From Flaccisagitta enflata (taxonomy: Eukaryota > Chaetognatha > Sagittoidea > Aphragmophora): a stretch of 64,000 nt of DNA. The position numbers were made by a program, and so were the translations under genes. Positions 1 to 12,793 of this stretch are shown here, in pieces. The notes below the pieces were generated by a model. It was not told the origin of the DNA. It saw only the letters and a program-made list of their open reading frames with translations, and made no database searches. The DNA lies in the NCBI GenBank assembly GCA_965153355.1, contig OZ231127.1, forward strand, positions 94,116,001 to 94,180,000, read 5' to 3'. How positions within the stretch are numbered: position 1 is the first letter of the stretch; the number at the start of each line of letters is the position of its first letter.

Positions 1-1313
1 TTTCATTTTTCTATGCGGAGGTTGAGGAACTCATCCAGCTAACTGGGGCCTAAAATGAAATTGAAAAGGTAGGTAGTCTTGATAATTTTCTTTCATTTGG
101 CGCCAATCAAAATGCTCTATGACAAATATTTTTTGGGTTATGAATTTTTAAAGATTTTTTTACAAAAAATTTACACTGATCTTTTTTTTTATTTTTTTTT
201 TTTTATTTCGTCTAGCATCAATAAAGGAGTGTACTACCTAGAACATAAGTCTTCGTTCACCTATAATTATCAATAACTACAATTTGGTTAAAGGTAGATA
301 AGAAAAATTGGTGAGATTCAGAAACGGCTTCAATAAATCGTTCATTTGAGTCCAATCCCATCTTGGTAGCTCAACGCGTTTAGAAATGAGAGCAGTTTAA
401 AGATTGCTTGTCACTTTTGAAAATTGAGAAATGAATTGAGCAGTCTTTTTGTGTCATCTAACATACCATACACTTGCTTGTCTAGAGATGAAATATTTGA
501 CTGAACAAACGCCAGAGGCTGAAAAACGTTAAAGGGCTACCAACTTGATTCCCCAACACTGATTACCCTAAAGAATTACTGGATCATGAAGACATGAAAG
601 ATAATCTATAACTCTGTAAGGACTGACATGAAATTGCACAAAATGTTAGGTGACAAGGTCTGGCAGAAGATCCCTTAGAAGCTTTTCAAATCATTACAGT
701 GGTCCATAGAAGCAGACGTTTCCACGGCAGAAAGTTAGATGAAGTATTTAAACCATGATATGAATTGATTTATCATTATTTTATGATTGAATGAGTTTTT
801 GGTCCAAGTGAACGAAGACTTATGTTCTAGGTAGTATTTATGTTTGTTTGGGCATGCAAATACAAGAAAATATGTTTATGAGCATGGCTATACATCTCTG
901 AGGTTGCTTTTAACATTCTAGCTCATTTTGCACATGTAGCTCTACCTTTTTTCTGATTTCAAGTGTGATAAGTAGACAGATATTTTGATATGTGTTTAAG
1001 CAAGCAAATGCAAGAAAGCATGTCAGTGAGCATCACTGCTTGTCTGTGAGGGTGTTTTTCAGTATTCTAGCTTATTTAGCTCAGTTATTTGTTCTGATTT
1101 TTAATGGGATATAAATAAGTACTTTATGTGAGCATGCAAATATAAGAAAGCATGTCATGTTGAGTGATTTTGAGTGTTTTAGCTCATCTAGCTCACTTGG
1201 CTCAGTCCTATTTTTTTCTGTTTTTCAGTGCAATCAATACATACAATTGCGCTTGATTTGATCTAACAAATAAAAACATTTACAATGACCAAAGACTTTT
1301 TTCCTCACGGCGA
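1..1313. mobile_element. Inverted-repeat element family X, copy 1 (left end outside window)
   Basis: The sequence matches, reversed, 41229-42048: shared stretches include GGCGCCAATCAAAATGCTCT-like sequence, a repeated AGCTCATTTAGCTCA module, and the end CGACTTTTTTCCTCACGGCG. It is interrupted by a 601-bp TA-flanked MITE. It holds four diverged tandem modules of about 100 bp (GCATGCAAATA...AGCTCA) at 840-1230. No coding capacity seen. Confidence 0.6.
234..834. mobile_element. 601-bp Tc1/mariner-type MITE nested in family X copy 1
   Basis: It has 27-bp perfect terminal inverted repeats starting CTACCTAGAACATAAG, flanked by TA at 232-233 and 835-836. Family X copy 2 preserves the unoccupied site (GGAGTGAATTTATG reversed), which proves insertion. 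No transposase is present. It contains the shared CTTTCATTTGAG-type box near 340-388. Confidence 0.85.
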
Positions 1314-1500
1314 TAACCGTAGAATAATAGAGTAATAGATTACCGCCATACATTTTCGGTAAGGAATCAGATAGTCCTATATCAGGACTTCTATCGCAAC
1401 AGTAGCATATTGAATACCGCTCCACGATTACATCCGCTCGTACAGAATCGAGGACCAATTCTAAAACGTGAAACCAGACGGAACACGCGCTGCACAACAT
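1310..1500 (-). other. Open frame of unknown origin, possible coding remnant
   Basis: The minus frame 1500-1234 begins with a CSACSVWFH pattern, loosely like the start of a PHD-type zinc finger of some LINE proteins, and contains a second Cys pair. Base composition is less AT-rich than its neighbours. The last 25 codons run into a transposon end. I cannot assign it. Confidence 0.2.
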
Positions 1501-1535
1501 GCTTTTAATATGAATTCTTAGTCAAGCATTTCTTT

Positions 1536-1721
1536 AGTTGCGGACACGCAACTCTAAAAGAGGCTTTGTCCGTCCGTTGGTTGGTTGGTTGGTCGGTCCG
1601 TCCGTGGACACGAGTCAAAAAGTGAGGAAATGAGCGTTTTAGAACATTTTTAATTGCGGACAGTTGCATTTGCGCCCCTGCCCAGCCGTCCGCAACTGAT
1701 GGCCGTGTATCCGGCCTTGTT
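1536..1721 (+). mobile_element. Helentron-like (GTCY)n element, copy 1
   Basis: It begins AGTTGCGGAC with local partner GCAACT, then a (GTYG/GTCC)n tetranucleotide tract. The tail is CTGCCCAGCCGTCCGCAACT followed by GCCGTGTATCCGGCCTTGTT. The layout (subterminal inverted repeats, terminal hairpin, GTCY microsatellite) is that of Helentron-associated elements such as DINE-1 or mini-me. Read reversed, the hairpin is followed by CTAA. Confidence 0.6.
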
Positions 1722-2740
1722 CTCTTTCATTTTCTGTATTCTTGTTTCTGCCGTTTCTACATTCTCTCTAATGATAAGCGTCCGAGTGTTCAGTAACAAG
1801 GTCAACCGCTTAAAGACTCGTGTCCGATGTGAATCCAGATTCTTTCCAATGAGAGAATGATTTACTTGAGTTACTTGAAGATTAAGAAAACTATCTAATG
1901 TCTATTCTTGAAATGTACTCATTCAAAACGATTGGCTTGAATGACTGAAAATCTGAAGTGGTCAAGTGGCTCAAGGGGTCTCCCTGACAAAATTCTTATA
2001 TAACTAAAGTGAAATGATTTGCTTCATGCTTCAGGCTTATTCCAAATTATCATTTCAATAGCAGATGGAATTGTTAAGGTTACAAAATAAAGAAAAATGG
2101 ACGAAACTTACATTCAACCCTGGGATTTTCCGACTTTGCATAACTGTTTCAATCCTGTCTAACTTCATGTTTACCAACCCTGAGTTTGAAAGACACTTAC
2201 AATCTTATTTGCATAATGCAGTATTAAGATTTCTGTTTTTTGAAATGACAAACAGTCAAACTTTACTCAATTAGAACAAATACAACTTATCAATATGCAG
2301 TTTTAACAAAATAGATAGAAAAGACCAACACTTTTTATGTGCAAAAAGATCGTATTGGTTTTATTTGTCATGAAGTTTTAAAAAAACAGATGTATACAAT
2401 GCGATCAAGAGTTACTTGAAAAACATTATCCAATCGGAATTTCACCGAAGTGTACGTTAATTTGGCACAATCTGCACGATCATTATCGTATACTCTATAC
2501 TGCCAGAGTGCCCGTAGGATGTCCAGCTGCCAGAGCGTCCAGGTGTGTCCAGCTGCCAGAGTGCCCGTAGGATGTCCAGCTGCTTGAAGGATTTCTTGAA
2601 GTCTGGACGTGACTATCCATGATAGTCGATAATCAATAACGATACTGACACTCTCCTTTCTGTCAGCCTCTCTTTTTCTCTGTTTCTCTCTGTCTGTCTC
2701 TGCCCCCTCACTGCTCCTGCCCAAATCGACAGGGCTAATA
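1722..2740. other. No gene recognised; short local repeats
   Basis: AT-rich sequence without recognisable coding signal. At 2500-2590 the segment GTCCAGCTGCCAGAG and AGTGCCCGTAGGATG recurs two or three times. A pyrimidine-rich stretch lies at 2655-2710. The longest open frame (2724-2368, -) is low complexity and unconvincing. Confidence 0.4.
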
Positions 2741-3110
2741 GAAAATATTTATAGATAAGAGATTTGTATTCCTGATGAAATTTCCTTTCGTTTGATAGGT
2801 CGCACTGTATATTTTTGAAAAGAGAATGAAATTTTTAGTTTTCTAGCTACCGTTGCAAAATGTAACAGTGGCTGAAAAATTGAAAATTTCATTTCTTTAT
2901 GAAAATATACTGTGTGACCTATCAAATGAAAGGAAATTTTATCAGGAATTCAATTATGCTATCTAAAAAGATTTTCTAATAACCCAAATTTCAAGTGCAT
3001 GGTAAGATGAGAAAATCAACAATTTTGGATTTTTCTCAAAAGGCGCCACATGAAAGATTTCTTTGAAGCTGGATCTTACTTCAGGGAGTCCATCTAGAGT
3101 GTAATCAAGT
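2741..3110. mobile_element. Foldback element, copy 1 (ATAGGTCGCACT family)
   Basis: TTTCCTTTCGTTTGATAGGT and CGCACTGTATA at 2778-2815 is inverted at 2905-2945, giving a hairpin of about 200 bp. The outer right part (GGCGCCACATGAAAGATTTC, TGAAGCTGGAT) matches the foldback at 58.7-59.2 kb; the left outer arm is mostly lost. Confidence 0.65.
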
Positions 3111-3179
3111 AGAAAATACAGGGTTGTTCCGATTCCGAGTTATCTAACGCTTTCATATATTTACACGAAGACACACAAA

Positions 3180-3374
<195 letters not shown>

Positions 3375-3719
3375 ATCCACACTTGAGGGACACACAGACG
3401 GCTGTTGAATAATTGACAAACATTGGAACGGTCCGACAGATCGATGGACTGACCTTCTGACAGAGTGATGGAAGCACTGACCGACAGACTGAAGAGCCAA
3501 CCAACCATAGAAATGCGACTGGAAATCCCATTGGCAGAAGATAAGGTCGTTGTCCTAGTAAGCGTCCTCATTTTATGTTATATTCGCTGAAACAGCCTGT
3601 CTTTCATTTCCAAGGACAATGTTACTGAAGAAATGGCATGTATCGCGTCTGCAGATAAAACCACAATAAAAATCATTACCGTTTTCTACTGGACAGTTTT
3701 GAGTTACGCGTTGCATTCG

Positions 3720-4325
3720 ATAATATTTTCATTTTTCTGTTACTTTTTCTTTTTCTGTTTCTATTTCTATTTCTATTTCTATTTCTATTTCTATTTCTAT
3801 TTCTATTTCTATTTCTTTTTCTTTTTCTTTTTCATTTTCTTTTTCTTTTTTCTTTTTACTATTTTCCTTTTTTCTTTTTACTATTTTCCTTTTTTTTTAC
3901 TTTCTTTTTTCTTTTTCCTTTTTTCTTTTTTCTTTTTTTTTTTCTTTTTTTTTCTTCTTCTTTATGCATCTCTTCTTTGCCCTCTTCTTCTTCTTCTTTT
4001 TCTTTTTCTTTTTCTTTTTCTTTTTCTTTTTCTTTTTCTTTTTCTTCTTCTTCTTCTTCTTCTTCTTCTTTTTCTACATCTTCTCCCTCCTCTTCTTCTC
4101 CTTTTTCTTCTTCTCATTTTTTAACGTTTATTTTCCTTTGTTGCCAGGCTTTTTACGATTGTGCCCCAAGTTGCCCTTCTTCTTCTTCTTCTTCCTTTTT
4201 TTCTTCTTCTTCTTTTTCTTCTTCTTCTTCTTCTTCTTCTTCTTTTTCTTCTTCTTCTTCTTCTTCTTCTTCTTCTTCTTCTTCTTCTTCTTCATCTTCT
4301 TCTTCTTCTTCTTCTTCTTCTCCTT
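3720..4325. repeat. Pyrimidine-rich satellite: (TTTCTA)n, (CTTTTT)n, (TTC)n
   Basis: Adjacent arrays of TTTCTA (3758-3815), CTTTTT variants (3990-4045) and TTC (4165-4322). A unique block of about 85 bp (TTTTTAACGTTTATTTTCCT onward) sits at 4116-4195. Confidence 0.9.
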
Positions 4326-4328
4326 TTT

Positions 4329-4839
4329 GGGCAGCGGCCCCAAAGGGCCGATGTCCTGTAGGACACAGGGGTTAATTTCCATACGTCCGTCCGTACGTCC
4401 GTCCGTCCATCCGTCCGTCCGTACGTCCCCCCCCGAAGCTTCTCAAGCCTCAAATTCCCATCGAATAACATGGGAAATGGACAAAATGCAAACTTCCCAT
4501 TGAATAACGTGGAAAATTCACAAAAAAGCAAAAAAATGCATGTTTCCCATTGAATAACATGGAAAACTGATGAAAAACTAAGAAAAATGTAAAATTCCCA
4601 TTGAATAATATGGCGAATTGACAAGATATTGAAAAAAATGCAAAATTCCCATTGAATATCATGGAAAATTGCTACCAAGGCCTCATATATGCCCTCTCAG
4701 GACGTATGGAAATTCACCCCTGTGTCCTACAGGACATCGGCCCTTTGGGGCCGCTGCCCTGCTCTCACTCCACTTCTTCAGCTAATCCAAGCAGGGCATC
4801 GGGCACCGCTGACCATGTGCGATCCTTGGATGACTTGTT
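4329..4839. mobile_element. GGGCAGCGG inverted-repeat element, copy 1
   Basis: Termini of about 55 bp are inverted: GGGCAGCGGCCCCAAAGGGC with ATGTCCTGTAGGACACAGGG at the left and the reverse at 4700-4759. Inside the left end is a (GTCC)n tract, then a minisatellite of about 60 bp (AATTCCCATTGAATAACATG) in four or five copies. A tail of 80 bp (AGCAGGGCATCGGGCACCGC ... CCTTGGATGACTTG) recurs after other copies. Confidence 0.75.
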
Positions 4840-4844
4840 CTTCT

Positions 4845-4875
<31 letters not shown>

Positions 4876-5211
4876 TTTCTACTTCTTCTCCTTCCTCTTC
4901 TTCTCCTTTTTCTTCTTCTCATTTTTTAACGTATATTTTCCTTTGTTGCCAGGCTTTTTACGATTGTGCCCCAAGTTGCCCTTCTTCTTCTTCTTCTTCC
5001 TTTTTTTCTTCTTCTTCTTTTTCTTCTTCTTCTTCTTCTTCTTCTTCTTTTTCTTCTTCTTCTTCTTCTTCTTCTTCTTCTTCTTCTTCTTCTTCTTCTT
5101 CTTCTTCTTCTTCATCTTCTTCTTCTTCTTCTCCTTTTTCTTCTTCTTCTTCTTCTTCTTCTTCCTTTTTTTCTTCTTCTTCTTCTTCTTCTTCTTCTTC
5201 TTCTTCTTCTT

Positions 5212-5245
<34 letters not shown>

Positions 5246-5710
5246 CTTCTCCTTCCTCTTCTTCTCCTTTTTCTTCTTCTCATTTTTTAACGTATATTTT
5301 CCTTTGTTGCCAGGCTTTTTACGATTGTGCCCCAAGTTGCCCTTCTTCTTCTTCTTCTTCCTTTTTTTCTTCTTCTTCTTTTTCTTCTTCTTCTTCTTCT
5401 TCTTCTTCTTCTTCTTCTTCTTCTTCTTCTTCTTCTTCTTCTTCTTCTTCTTCTTCTTCTTCTTCTTCTTTTTCTTCTTCTTCTTCTTCTTCTTCTTCCT
5501 TTTTTTCTTCTTCTTCTTCTTCTTCTTCTTCTTCTTCTTCTTCTTCTTCTTCTTCTTCTTCTTCTTCTTCTTCTTCTTTTTCTACTTCTTCTCCTTCCTC
5601 TTCTTCTCCTTTTTCTTCTTCTCATTTTTTAACGTTTATTTTCCTTTGTTGCCAGGCTTTTTACGATTGTGCCCAAAGTTGCCCTTGCTGCTCTTTTGGT
5701 CGCCCATTTT
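4840..5710. repeat. (TTC)n array with an embedded repeated unique block
   Basis: Nearly pure TTC with the same block of about 85 bp (TTTTTAACG ... TTTCCTTTGTTGCCAGGC, TTTTTACGATTGTGCCCC) at 4923, 5285 and 5627, besides 4116 before the array. Spacings are about 360, 340 and 800 bp, so this is a higher-order repeat. Predicted Phe/Ser/Leu/Lys/Arg homopolymers are artefacts. Confidence 0.9.
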
Positions 5711-5865
5711 TTGCTGCTTTTATGTTTCATTTTCAAGCTGTAAGTCGCTTTTTTTCCAATCCCCATGGCCCACCCCTTTTAGCTTTTTAGCTCTTTAGTT
5801 CTCATGCATTTTTAGATCGACCATGTCATGTGTCGTTATCCTTCACTTTTGAGAATGTCCTTTTT

Positions 5866-6361
5866 GGGCAGCGGCCCCAAAGGGTCGATGTCCTGTAGAA
5901 CACAGGGGGGAATTTTGTCCTTCCGTCCGTCCCCCCCCTGTTGACCATCAAGGCCTCAAATTAGCCCTCCTCCCAGGACTCAATTTAGCCCTCCAGGCCT
6001 AAAATCAGCCCTCTTGGCTTCAAATCAGCCCCCCTCCCATGCCTTAAATCTGCCTCTCAGACCTCAATCTGCCCTCCAGACCTTCAATCAGCCCTCCCAG
6101 CTTATAACCAGCCCGCCAAACCTCAAATCTGCTCTCCAAGCCTTATTTATGCCCTCCAACCCTCAGATATGCCTTCAGTGGCATAAATCAGCCATCTAGA
6201 GCCCCCTCAGGACGGACGGACGTCTCGAAATTCCCCCCTGTGTTCTACAGGACATTGGCCCTTTGGGGGCGCTGCCCTGCTCTCACTCCACTTCTTCACT
6301 GGATGACTTAGCAGGGCATCGGGTACCGCTGACCATGTGCGATCCTTGGATGACTAGTTCT
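5866..6361. mobile_element. GGGCAGCGG inverted-repeat element, copy 2
   Basis: Inverted termini of the family at 5866-5925 and 6215-6277, and the AGCAGGGCATCGGGTACCGC tail to 6361. The interior is a minisatellite of about 30 bp, consensus GCCCTCCCAGGCCTCAAATCA, at 5945-6205. Confidence 0.75.
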
Positions 6362-6530
6362 TGTTGTTGGTGTTAATATAGTTGTTACCATCATCGATGA
6401 ATATCGTCTATCCGTTATTGGTCGTAATTTGTTGTATTATGGAGAATTGAAGCTTTAATGTTTTCTTGATTGCCGACGACTTATTTTCTGTTTTCCCACC
6501 AATTATTTACATCGATATGATCACCAAAAT

Positions 6531-7890
<1,360 letters not shown>

Positions 7891-8044
7891 TCATCACTGT
7901 CATCAACAACAGCCACTATTATTGTCGCCAACGTCCTTGTCTAGACGCGACCTTTTTTGGCCATGGCAAAATGAATTGCGATGAGTTTGCTGTTTCTTTT
8001 TTCTTGTCTGTTTTCCTTTCCGTTTTTTTCTTTCTAATCTTTTT

Positions 8045-8214
8045 AGTCGCGGACAAGCGACTCTATAAGAGGCTTTGTCCGTCCGTTGGTCCGTCGGTCC
8101 GCCGGTCCGTCGGTCTGTTGTTCCGTGGTGATCGAGTTGGAAAGTGTGAAAACGCGCATTTCGGCCCCTGCCCACCCGTCCACGACTGGTATTGGCCGTG
8201 TATCCGGTCTTGTT
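8045..8214 (+). mobile_element. Helentron-like (GTCY)n element, copy 2
   Basis: AGTCGCGGACAAGCGACTCT at the left, TATAAGAGGCTTTGTCCG, a (GTCC/GTCG)n tract, then CCTGCCCACCCGTCCACGACT and CCGTGTATCCGGTCTTGTT. It abuts the LINE. Confidence 0.65.
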
Positions 8215-8250
8215 TCTTTGTGGTTAGTCTCTCATAGCAAGTAGAAACCC

Positions 8251-10318
8251 ATGTTTACCCGACGCAAGACCGGCGCGATATACTTCTCAATAGCACTACC
8301 ACAATTTATTCCTTGGATGTCGCTTAGTGAGATTGAAATTGATACTTTTCAAAAATGTATGTTGACTGCCCTACGCGATATATCAGTCCCTTTTACGGCC
8401 TTGAATCATAATCATGGGTTGTGTGAAAACCCAGAATGTAACATTGCGTTGGAAGTTTTTTACAATGATATTATTAGTGCAATTAGGGTAGCTGATCTTA
8501 GCTTACCTCGTAGAAAGCATGGCCTGGCAAAAGATTTTTGGTCGCCTGAGTTAACAACTTTGAAAAATAAATCTTTTGATGCTCATAAACTATGGCAGAA
8601 TTGTGGAAGCCCTCGTTCTGGTCCAATATTTGATGAAAAGATACGGAGTAATTTACAGTACAAATCTTTATTACATAAATCAAAAGCTGACGTGAGTACT
8701 GACATGTCAGAACATATGAGTAATAATCTTCTTAACAAAGACTCTTATAGCTTTTGGAAAACGTGGAATAGTGCAAATGGATCCCCTGACCCTCCAAGTT
8801 CAATGATTGATGGCTATGTCAAGTACGACGATATTGCTAGCTGTTTTTCAAATTCATACAGTAGCGTGTATAGGGGCTCTCCTGCCAATGATATTCTTCG
8901 TGAAAAGTTTGAACATGAATACAAAAAATATTTTGAAGCACATGCTCAGGATTCATTGACTCCTTACCTTTTTTCCTGGTCTGATATGCTAGATGCAGTG
9001 TTTAGTCTGAAAGTGGGCAAAGCTGCGAGTACTTTTGTAAAAGCTGAGCATGTCTTTTTGGGTAGTCCGGAATTGCTATGTTATTTACATTTGCTATTTA
9101 ATGCTCTTCTTTCCCATTCCTATTTGCCTTTTGACTTTTTATGTGGTACTATTTCTCCAATTGTTAAAGACTCCAATGGGGATTCAACCGATTATTATCG
9201 TCTGATTACCCTTGGTCCAACTTTTTCCCAGTTATTTGAACATTTATTATTTAACAAATTTGGTTATTTTTTGCAAAGTGATTTTCTTCAATTTGGTTGC
9301 AAAAAGAAACATTCAGTATCTCATGCTGTATTTGTCTTAAGATCCGGTGTAGAATACTACACAAACCATGGTTCTAAAGTCTTAGTAGCATTTCTAGACT
9401 GTTCTAAGGCTTTTGACACGGTGTCTCACTTTGGTATTTTTCAAAAACTTTTAGATCGCGGTGTACCTCTTTGTTTTTTGTATGTACATGTAATTGAACA
9501 TGAAAAGTCGTTGTCAGTGGCGCGGAAAATTTAGTGACTACTTTGATGTGTTAACTGGTACAAAACAAGGCAGTGTAATCAGTCCTAGAATTTTTGCACT
9601 ATACATGGATGAACTCATAGAAAGATTACGTAAACGTGGTTTTGGTTGTCATCTTAATAATGTGTTTATGGCCTGTCTTCTTTACGCTGATGACTTGTGT
9701 TTAATAGCACCAACAAGAGGAGCCATGCAAGAAATGCTGTCTATCTGTCAGGAATATTGCTCGGAACATTGTCTTACGTTTAATGTAAAAAAATCAAAGA
9801 TATTACTTTTTGGCAAAGCGCGGACTGATCATATCGATAGTTTGATGCTAAATGGAAAATCTCTAGATTTTGTAAGTGAATGGAAGTATCTCGGCATAAC
9901 CATGGTTGCTGGTACTAGTCTTAATTTTTCTGTAAAACCAGCTCTAGCATCGTTTTACAGATCTGTCAACTCAGTTCTTTCTGTGTTAAAAAAGCCAGAT
10001 GAATCGGTTTTGATGAGTTTGTTGTACTCGAATTGCGTCCCTATTCTTGCGAATGGTGCAGAAGTAGTTGAATATTCTGCCTCCGATATGCGTACATGCA
10101 ATACGGCTCTGAACGACGCGATTCGACGGATATTCTCCTATCACCGTTGGGAGAGCATTCGACAACTTCGACAAAATCTCGGATTTCCCAACATCTACGA
10201 GATCTTCGGCAAACGATCCAAAAAATTCCTCGACGGCAATCTCACGAGTCAGAACAATGTCATACGGCAATCAACCGTTCAATTCTTTTTAGAACGGGTT
10301 GATGAAGAAGAATAATTG
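8251..10318 (+). pseudogene. Non-LTR retrotransposon reverse transcriptase, frameshifted
   Basis: Two overlapping frames (8251-9534 and 9494-10315) make one reverse transcriptase of a CR1/L2-like LINE. The first holds the N-terminal RT region and the catalytic block AFLDCSKAFDTV. The second holds KQGSVISP, LLYADDLCLIAP (YADD active site), EWKYLG and the C-terminal block HRWESIRQLRQNLGF. The frame changes near 9500, between RT blocks, so the copy is dead unless that is a sequencing error. No endonuclease precedes it: the 5' side abuts a Helentron-like element ending at 8214. The 3' tail runs to about 10405 with AATAAA at 10371. Confidence 0.88.
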
Positions 10319-10420
10319 TAGCGGATAGTCCTTAGTTTATAGTTTTGTGTGCTTCTGTCATTATTTGACGAATAAAATGTCATTCATATGTAAACAAAAA
10401 AGTTTACTATGAGTTCATTG

Positions 10421-10421
10421 T

Positions 10422-10504
<83 letters not shown>

Positions 10505-10525
10505 CTGTTTTGGTTGCTGTTTTGG

Positions 10526-10605
<80 letters not shown>

Positions 10606-10624
10606 GCTGTTGTTGTTGTTGTTG
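10421..10624. repeat. (TTG)n microsatellite
   Basis: About 200 bp of TTG with CTG and TTTTGG interruptions near 10504 and 10605. It begins just after the 3' tail of the LINE, possibly grown from a LINE tail. Confidence 0.93.
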
Positions 10625-10669
10625 TAGACTTTTTCTGCGAGGATGGTCTGTTAATGGAAAAAGGGAACA

Positions 10670-10868
10670 ACTAAGAACCGGTGCCCCAAGGGCAATATAT
10701 GGTCAGCGATACCCGTTGCCCTGATTTGGATGACTGTGAATTGGACCCTCAAAGGGACAAAGTCCTGTAAAGCATAGGGGGACTTTCGTTCATCTTTCCA
10801 TCCATCCATCCGACCATCTGTCCTGAGATGGCTAATTCGAAGCCTGTGAAAGTAGATTGGTAGCCTGT
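10670..10868 (-). mobile_element. GGGCAGCGG family fragment (reversed)
   Basis: The family tail appears reversed (GGTCAGCGATACCCGTTGCC) at 10701-10722. Then comes AGGGACAAAGTCCTGTAAAG with a (TCCA)n stretch. The other terminus was replaced by the (GAAA)n array. Confidence 0.5.
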
Positions 10869-10949
10869 AAGAAAGAAAGATAGAAAGAAAGAAAGAAAAA
10901 AAGAAAGAAAGAAGAAAAGAAAGAAAGAAAGAAAGAAATAAAGAAAGAT

Positions 10950-10996
<47 letters not shown>

Positions 10997-10997
10997 G

Positions 10998-11047
<50 letters not shown>

Positions 11048-11232
11048 CAAGAAAGAAAGAAAGAATGAAAGAGGGAAGGAAAGAAAGAAAGAAAGAAAGA
11101 GAGAGAGAAAGAGAGAGAAAAAGAAAGAAAGAAAGAAAGAAAGAACGAAAGAAAGAAAGAAAGAAAGAAAGAAACAAACAAACAAACAAACAAACAAACA
11201 AAAAAAGATAACAAGCAGAAAAAAAGAAAGGT

Positions 11233-11302
<70 letters not shown>

Positions 11303-11303
11303 T
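10869..11303. repeat. (GAAA)n array
   Basis: About 435 bp of GAAA with AGAG, AAAC and GAGA interruptions; an (AAAC)n island lies at 11173-11204. The FLSFFLSF-type open frames on the minus strand are translation of this repeat. Confidence 0.95.
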
Positions 11304-11315
11304 AGAAAAGTAACA

Positions 11316-11747
11316 GATCGCCCCAGGGCAATATGAGGTCAGCAATACCCGTTGCCCTGCTTTGCATGATTGTTAATTGGAGTTGGAGGAAGCAGGGCAC
11401 TGGCCCAGATCGGGACAAAGTCCTGTAGAACAGGGGAACTCACGCTCTTCTGTAGGTTCGTTTGTCCATCCATCCATCTGTTCATTCCCTTAGGCCCTCT
11501 CAGGCCTGAAATTTGCCTTCTCAGACCTTGAATCTATGAGGGCAGATTCAAGGCCTGAAAGGGCAGTTTTCAGACCTAAGAGGGCAGATTTCAAGCCTGA
11601 GAGGGCAAATTTCAGGCCTCAGAGGGCAGATTTCAGGCCCGGCAGTGCCTGGAGGGACAGACAGACATACAAACAAATGAACAAATGGATGAACGAAAGT
11701 CCCCCTGTGTTCCACAGGACTTTGTCCCCTTCGGGGCCGCTGCCCAA
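11316..11747 (-). mobile_element. GGGCAGCGG inverted-repeat element, copy 3 (reversed)
   Basis: The reversed tail and terminus lie at 11316-11450 (GGGACAAAGTCCTGTAGAAC). The other terminus (GTCCCCTTCGGGGCCGCTGCCC) is at 11723-11747. Interior minisatellite GGGCAGATTTCAGGCCTGAGA in about six copies at 11540-11640. Confidence 0.7.
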
Positions 11748-11960
11748 AAAGTAAAAAGTAAAAACTTAAAAAAGTAAAAAGTAAAAAAGTGAAAAAGTAA
11801 AAAAAAGTAAAAAAAAGAAAAAAAAGTTAAAAAGTTAAAAAGTTAAAAAGTTAAAAGGTAAAAAAGTGAAAATGAAAAAAAAAGTAGAAAAGTAGAAATG
11901 TGAAAAAGTAAGGAAATAAAAAAGTGAAAAGTAATAATTAAGAAGTAAAAACGAAAGCCA
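11748..11960. repeat. (AAAAGTA)n-type A-rich tandem repeat
   Basis: Runs of AAAAGT, AAAGTAAAA and AAAGTT variants, about 200 bp, right after an element terminus. Confidence 0.85.
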
Positions 11961-12198
11961 ACATGCCGATGCACCATCTGTATAGCTGTAACTTACAAGC
12001 CAATTCAGTGGATATATAGACCAACTGATGGATAAAAATGCTCTTCAAAAATCAGAATTGTACCCGCACGACTGATCAACTTCAAAACAACATTACATTC
12101 TGAAGACTGTATTGGATCTGTAAATAGCAAGGTCGTTCTTTAAAATAAAAGAGAGATTTGGTCAAATTATGAATGTCATTTCCTTATTTCCTGGCTTA

Positions 12199-12791
12199 AC
12201 CATAAGTGCAATAAAAATGGCCGATTTTTCAACAGCTTTGAGCACATGTTTTGGTCAAAAGATTCTTGAAACCATCCTAAAATTCATGTAGTGTAGAGAG
12301 ATGTCAAAAATATCTTTCATTTGAGTCCATGTAGCAACTTTTTTCTCAATTTTTTTAGAAAATATGACAGATTAAAGGCTTACAATTAATTTGCCACCTC
12401 ATGAAAAAACGGCCGAATTTGTCGCTCGGATTTTCTGAAATATTTTAGATGAGTAAAAGGGATAGAAGATCTTCATCGATTTTGATGAAATTTTAGGTGC
12501 TAGTTGACCCATATTTGCCCTAATATCAATTCAATTTTCATCAATATCGGGCAACGTCTTCTGTGATTTTTTAGGGAACTTTGTAAAAATACCATGGGCA
12601 GTATCAAAATTGAGTGTTTTGACTAATCTTGCTCTCATTTGCTTATTCATTGAATTGGTGGTCCCGAAAAAGTTTCAAATGAAAGATCTTTTGAAGGGCT
12701 TTCCAGGTGTCATGAGTTTTGCTATCTTCAGATAAGTTCTAGTTCTTTTACAGACCTTTCAAAAATCGGCCATTTTTTTTGCACTTATGGT
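12199..12791. mobile_element. 593-bp Tc1/mariner-type MITE
   Basis: Inverted ends ACCATAAGTGCAATAAAAAT and GGCCGATTTTT are mirrored at 12757-12791. TA flanks both ends (12197-12198, 12792-12793). No transposase. It contains CTTTCATTTGAGTCCA near 12318 and its inverse near 12676. Confidence 0.82.
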
Positions 12792-12793
12792 TA

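Noticed and set aside
2368-2724. 118-codon minus frame as a gene
   Set aside because: The N-terminal part is charged low complexity from a pyrimidine-rich tract and the middle is a short DNA repeat; no domain.
10651-11418. FLSFFLSF-type 255-codon frame (-), resembling a membrane protein
   Set aside because: Translation of (GAAA)n; hydrophobicity is an artefact.
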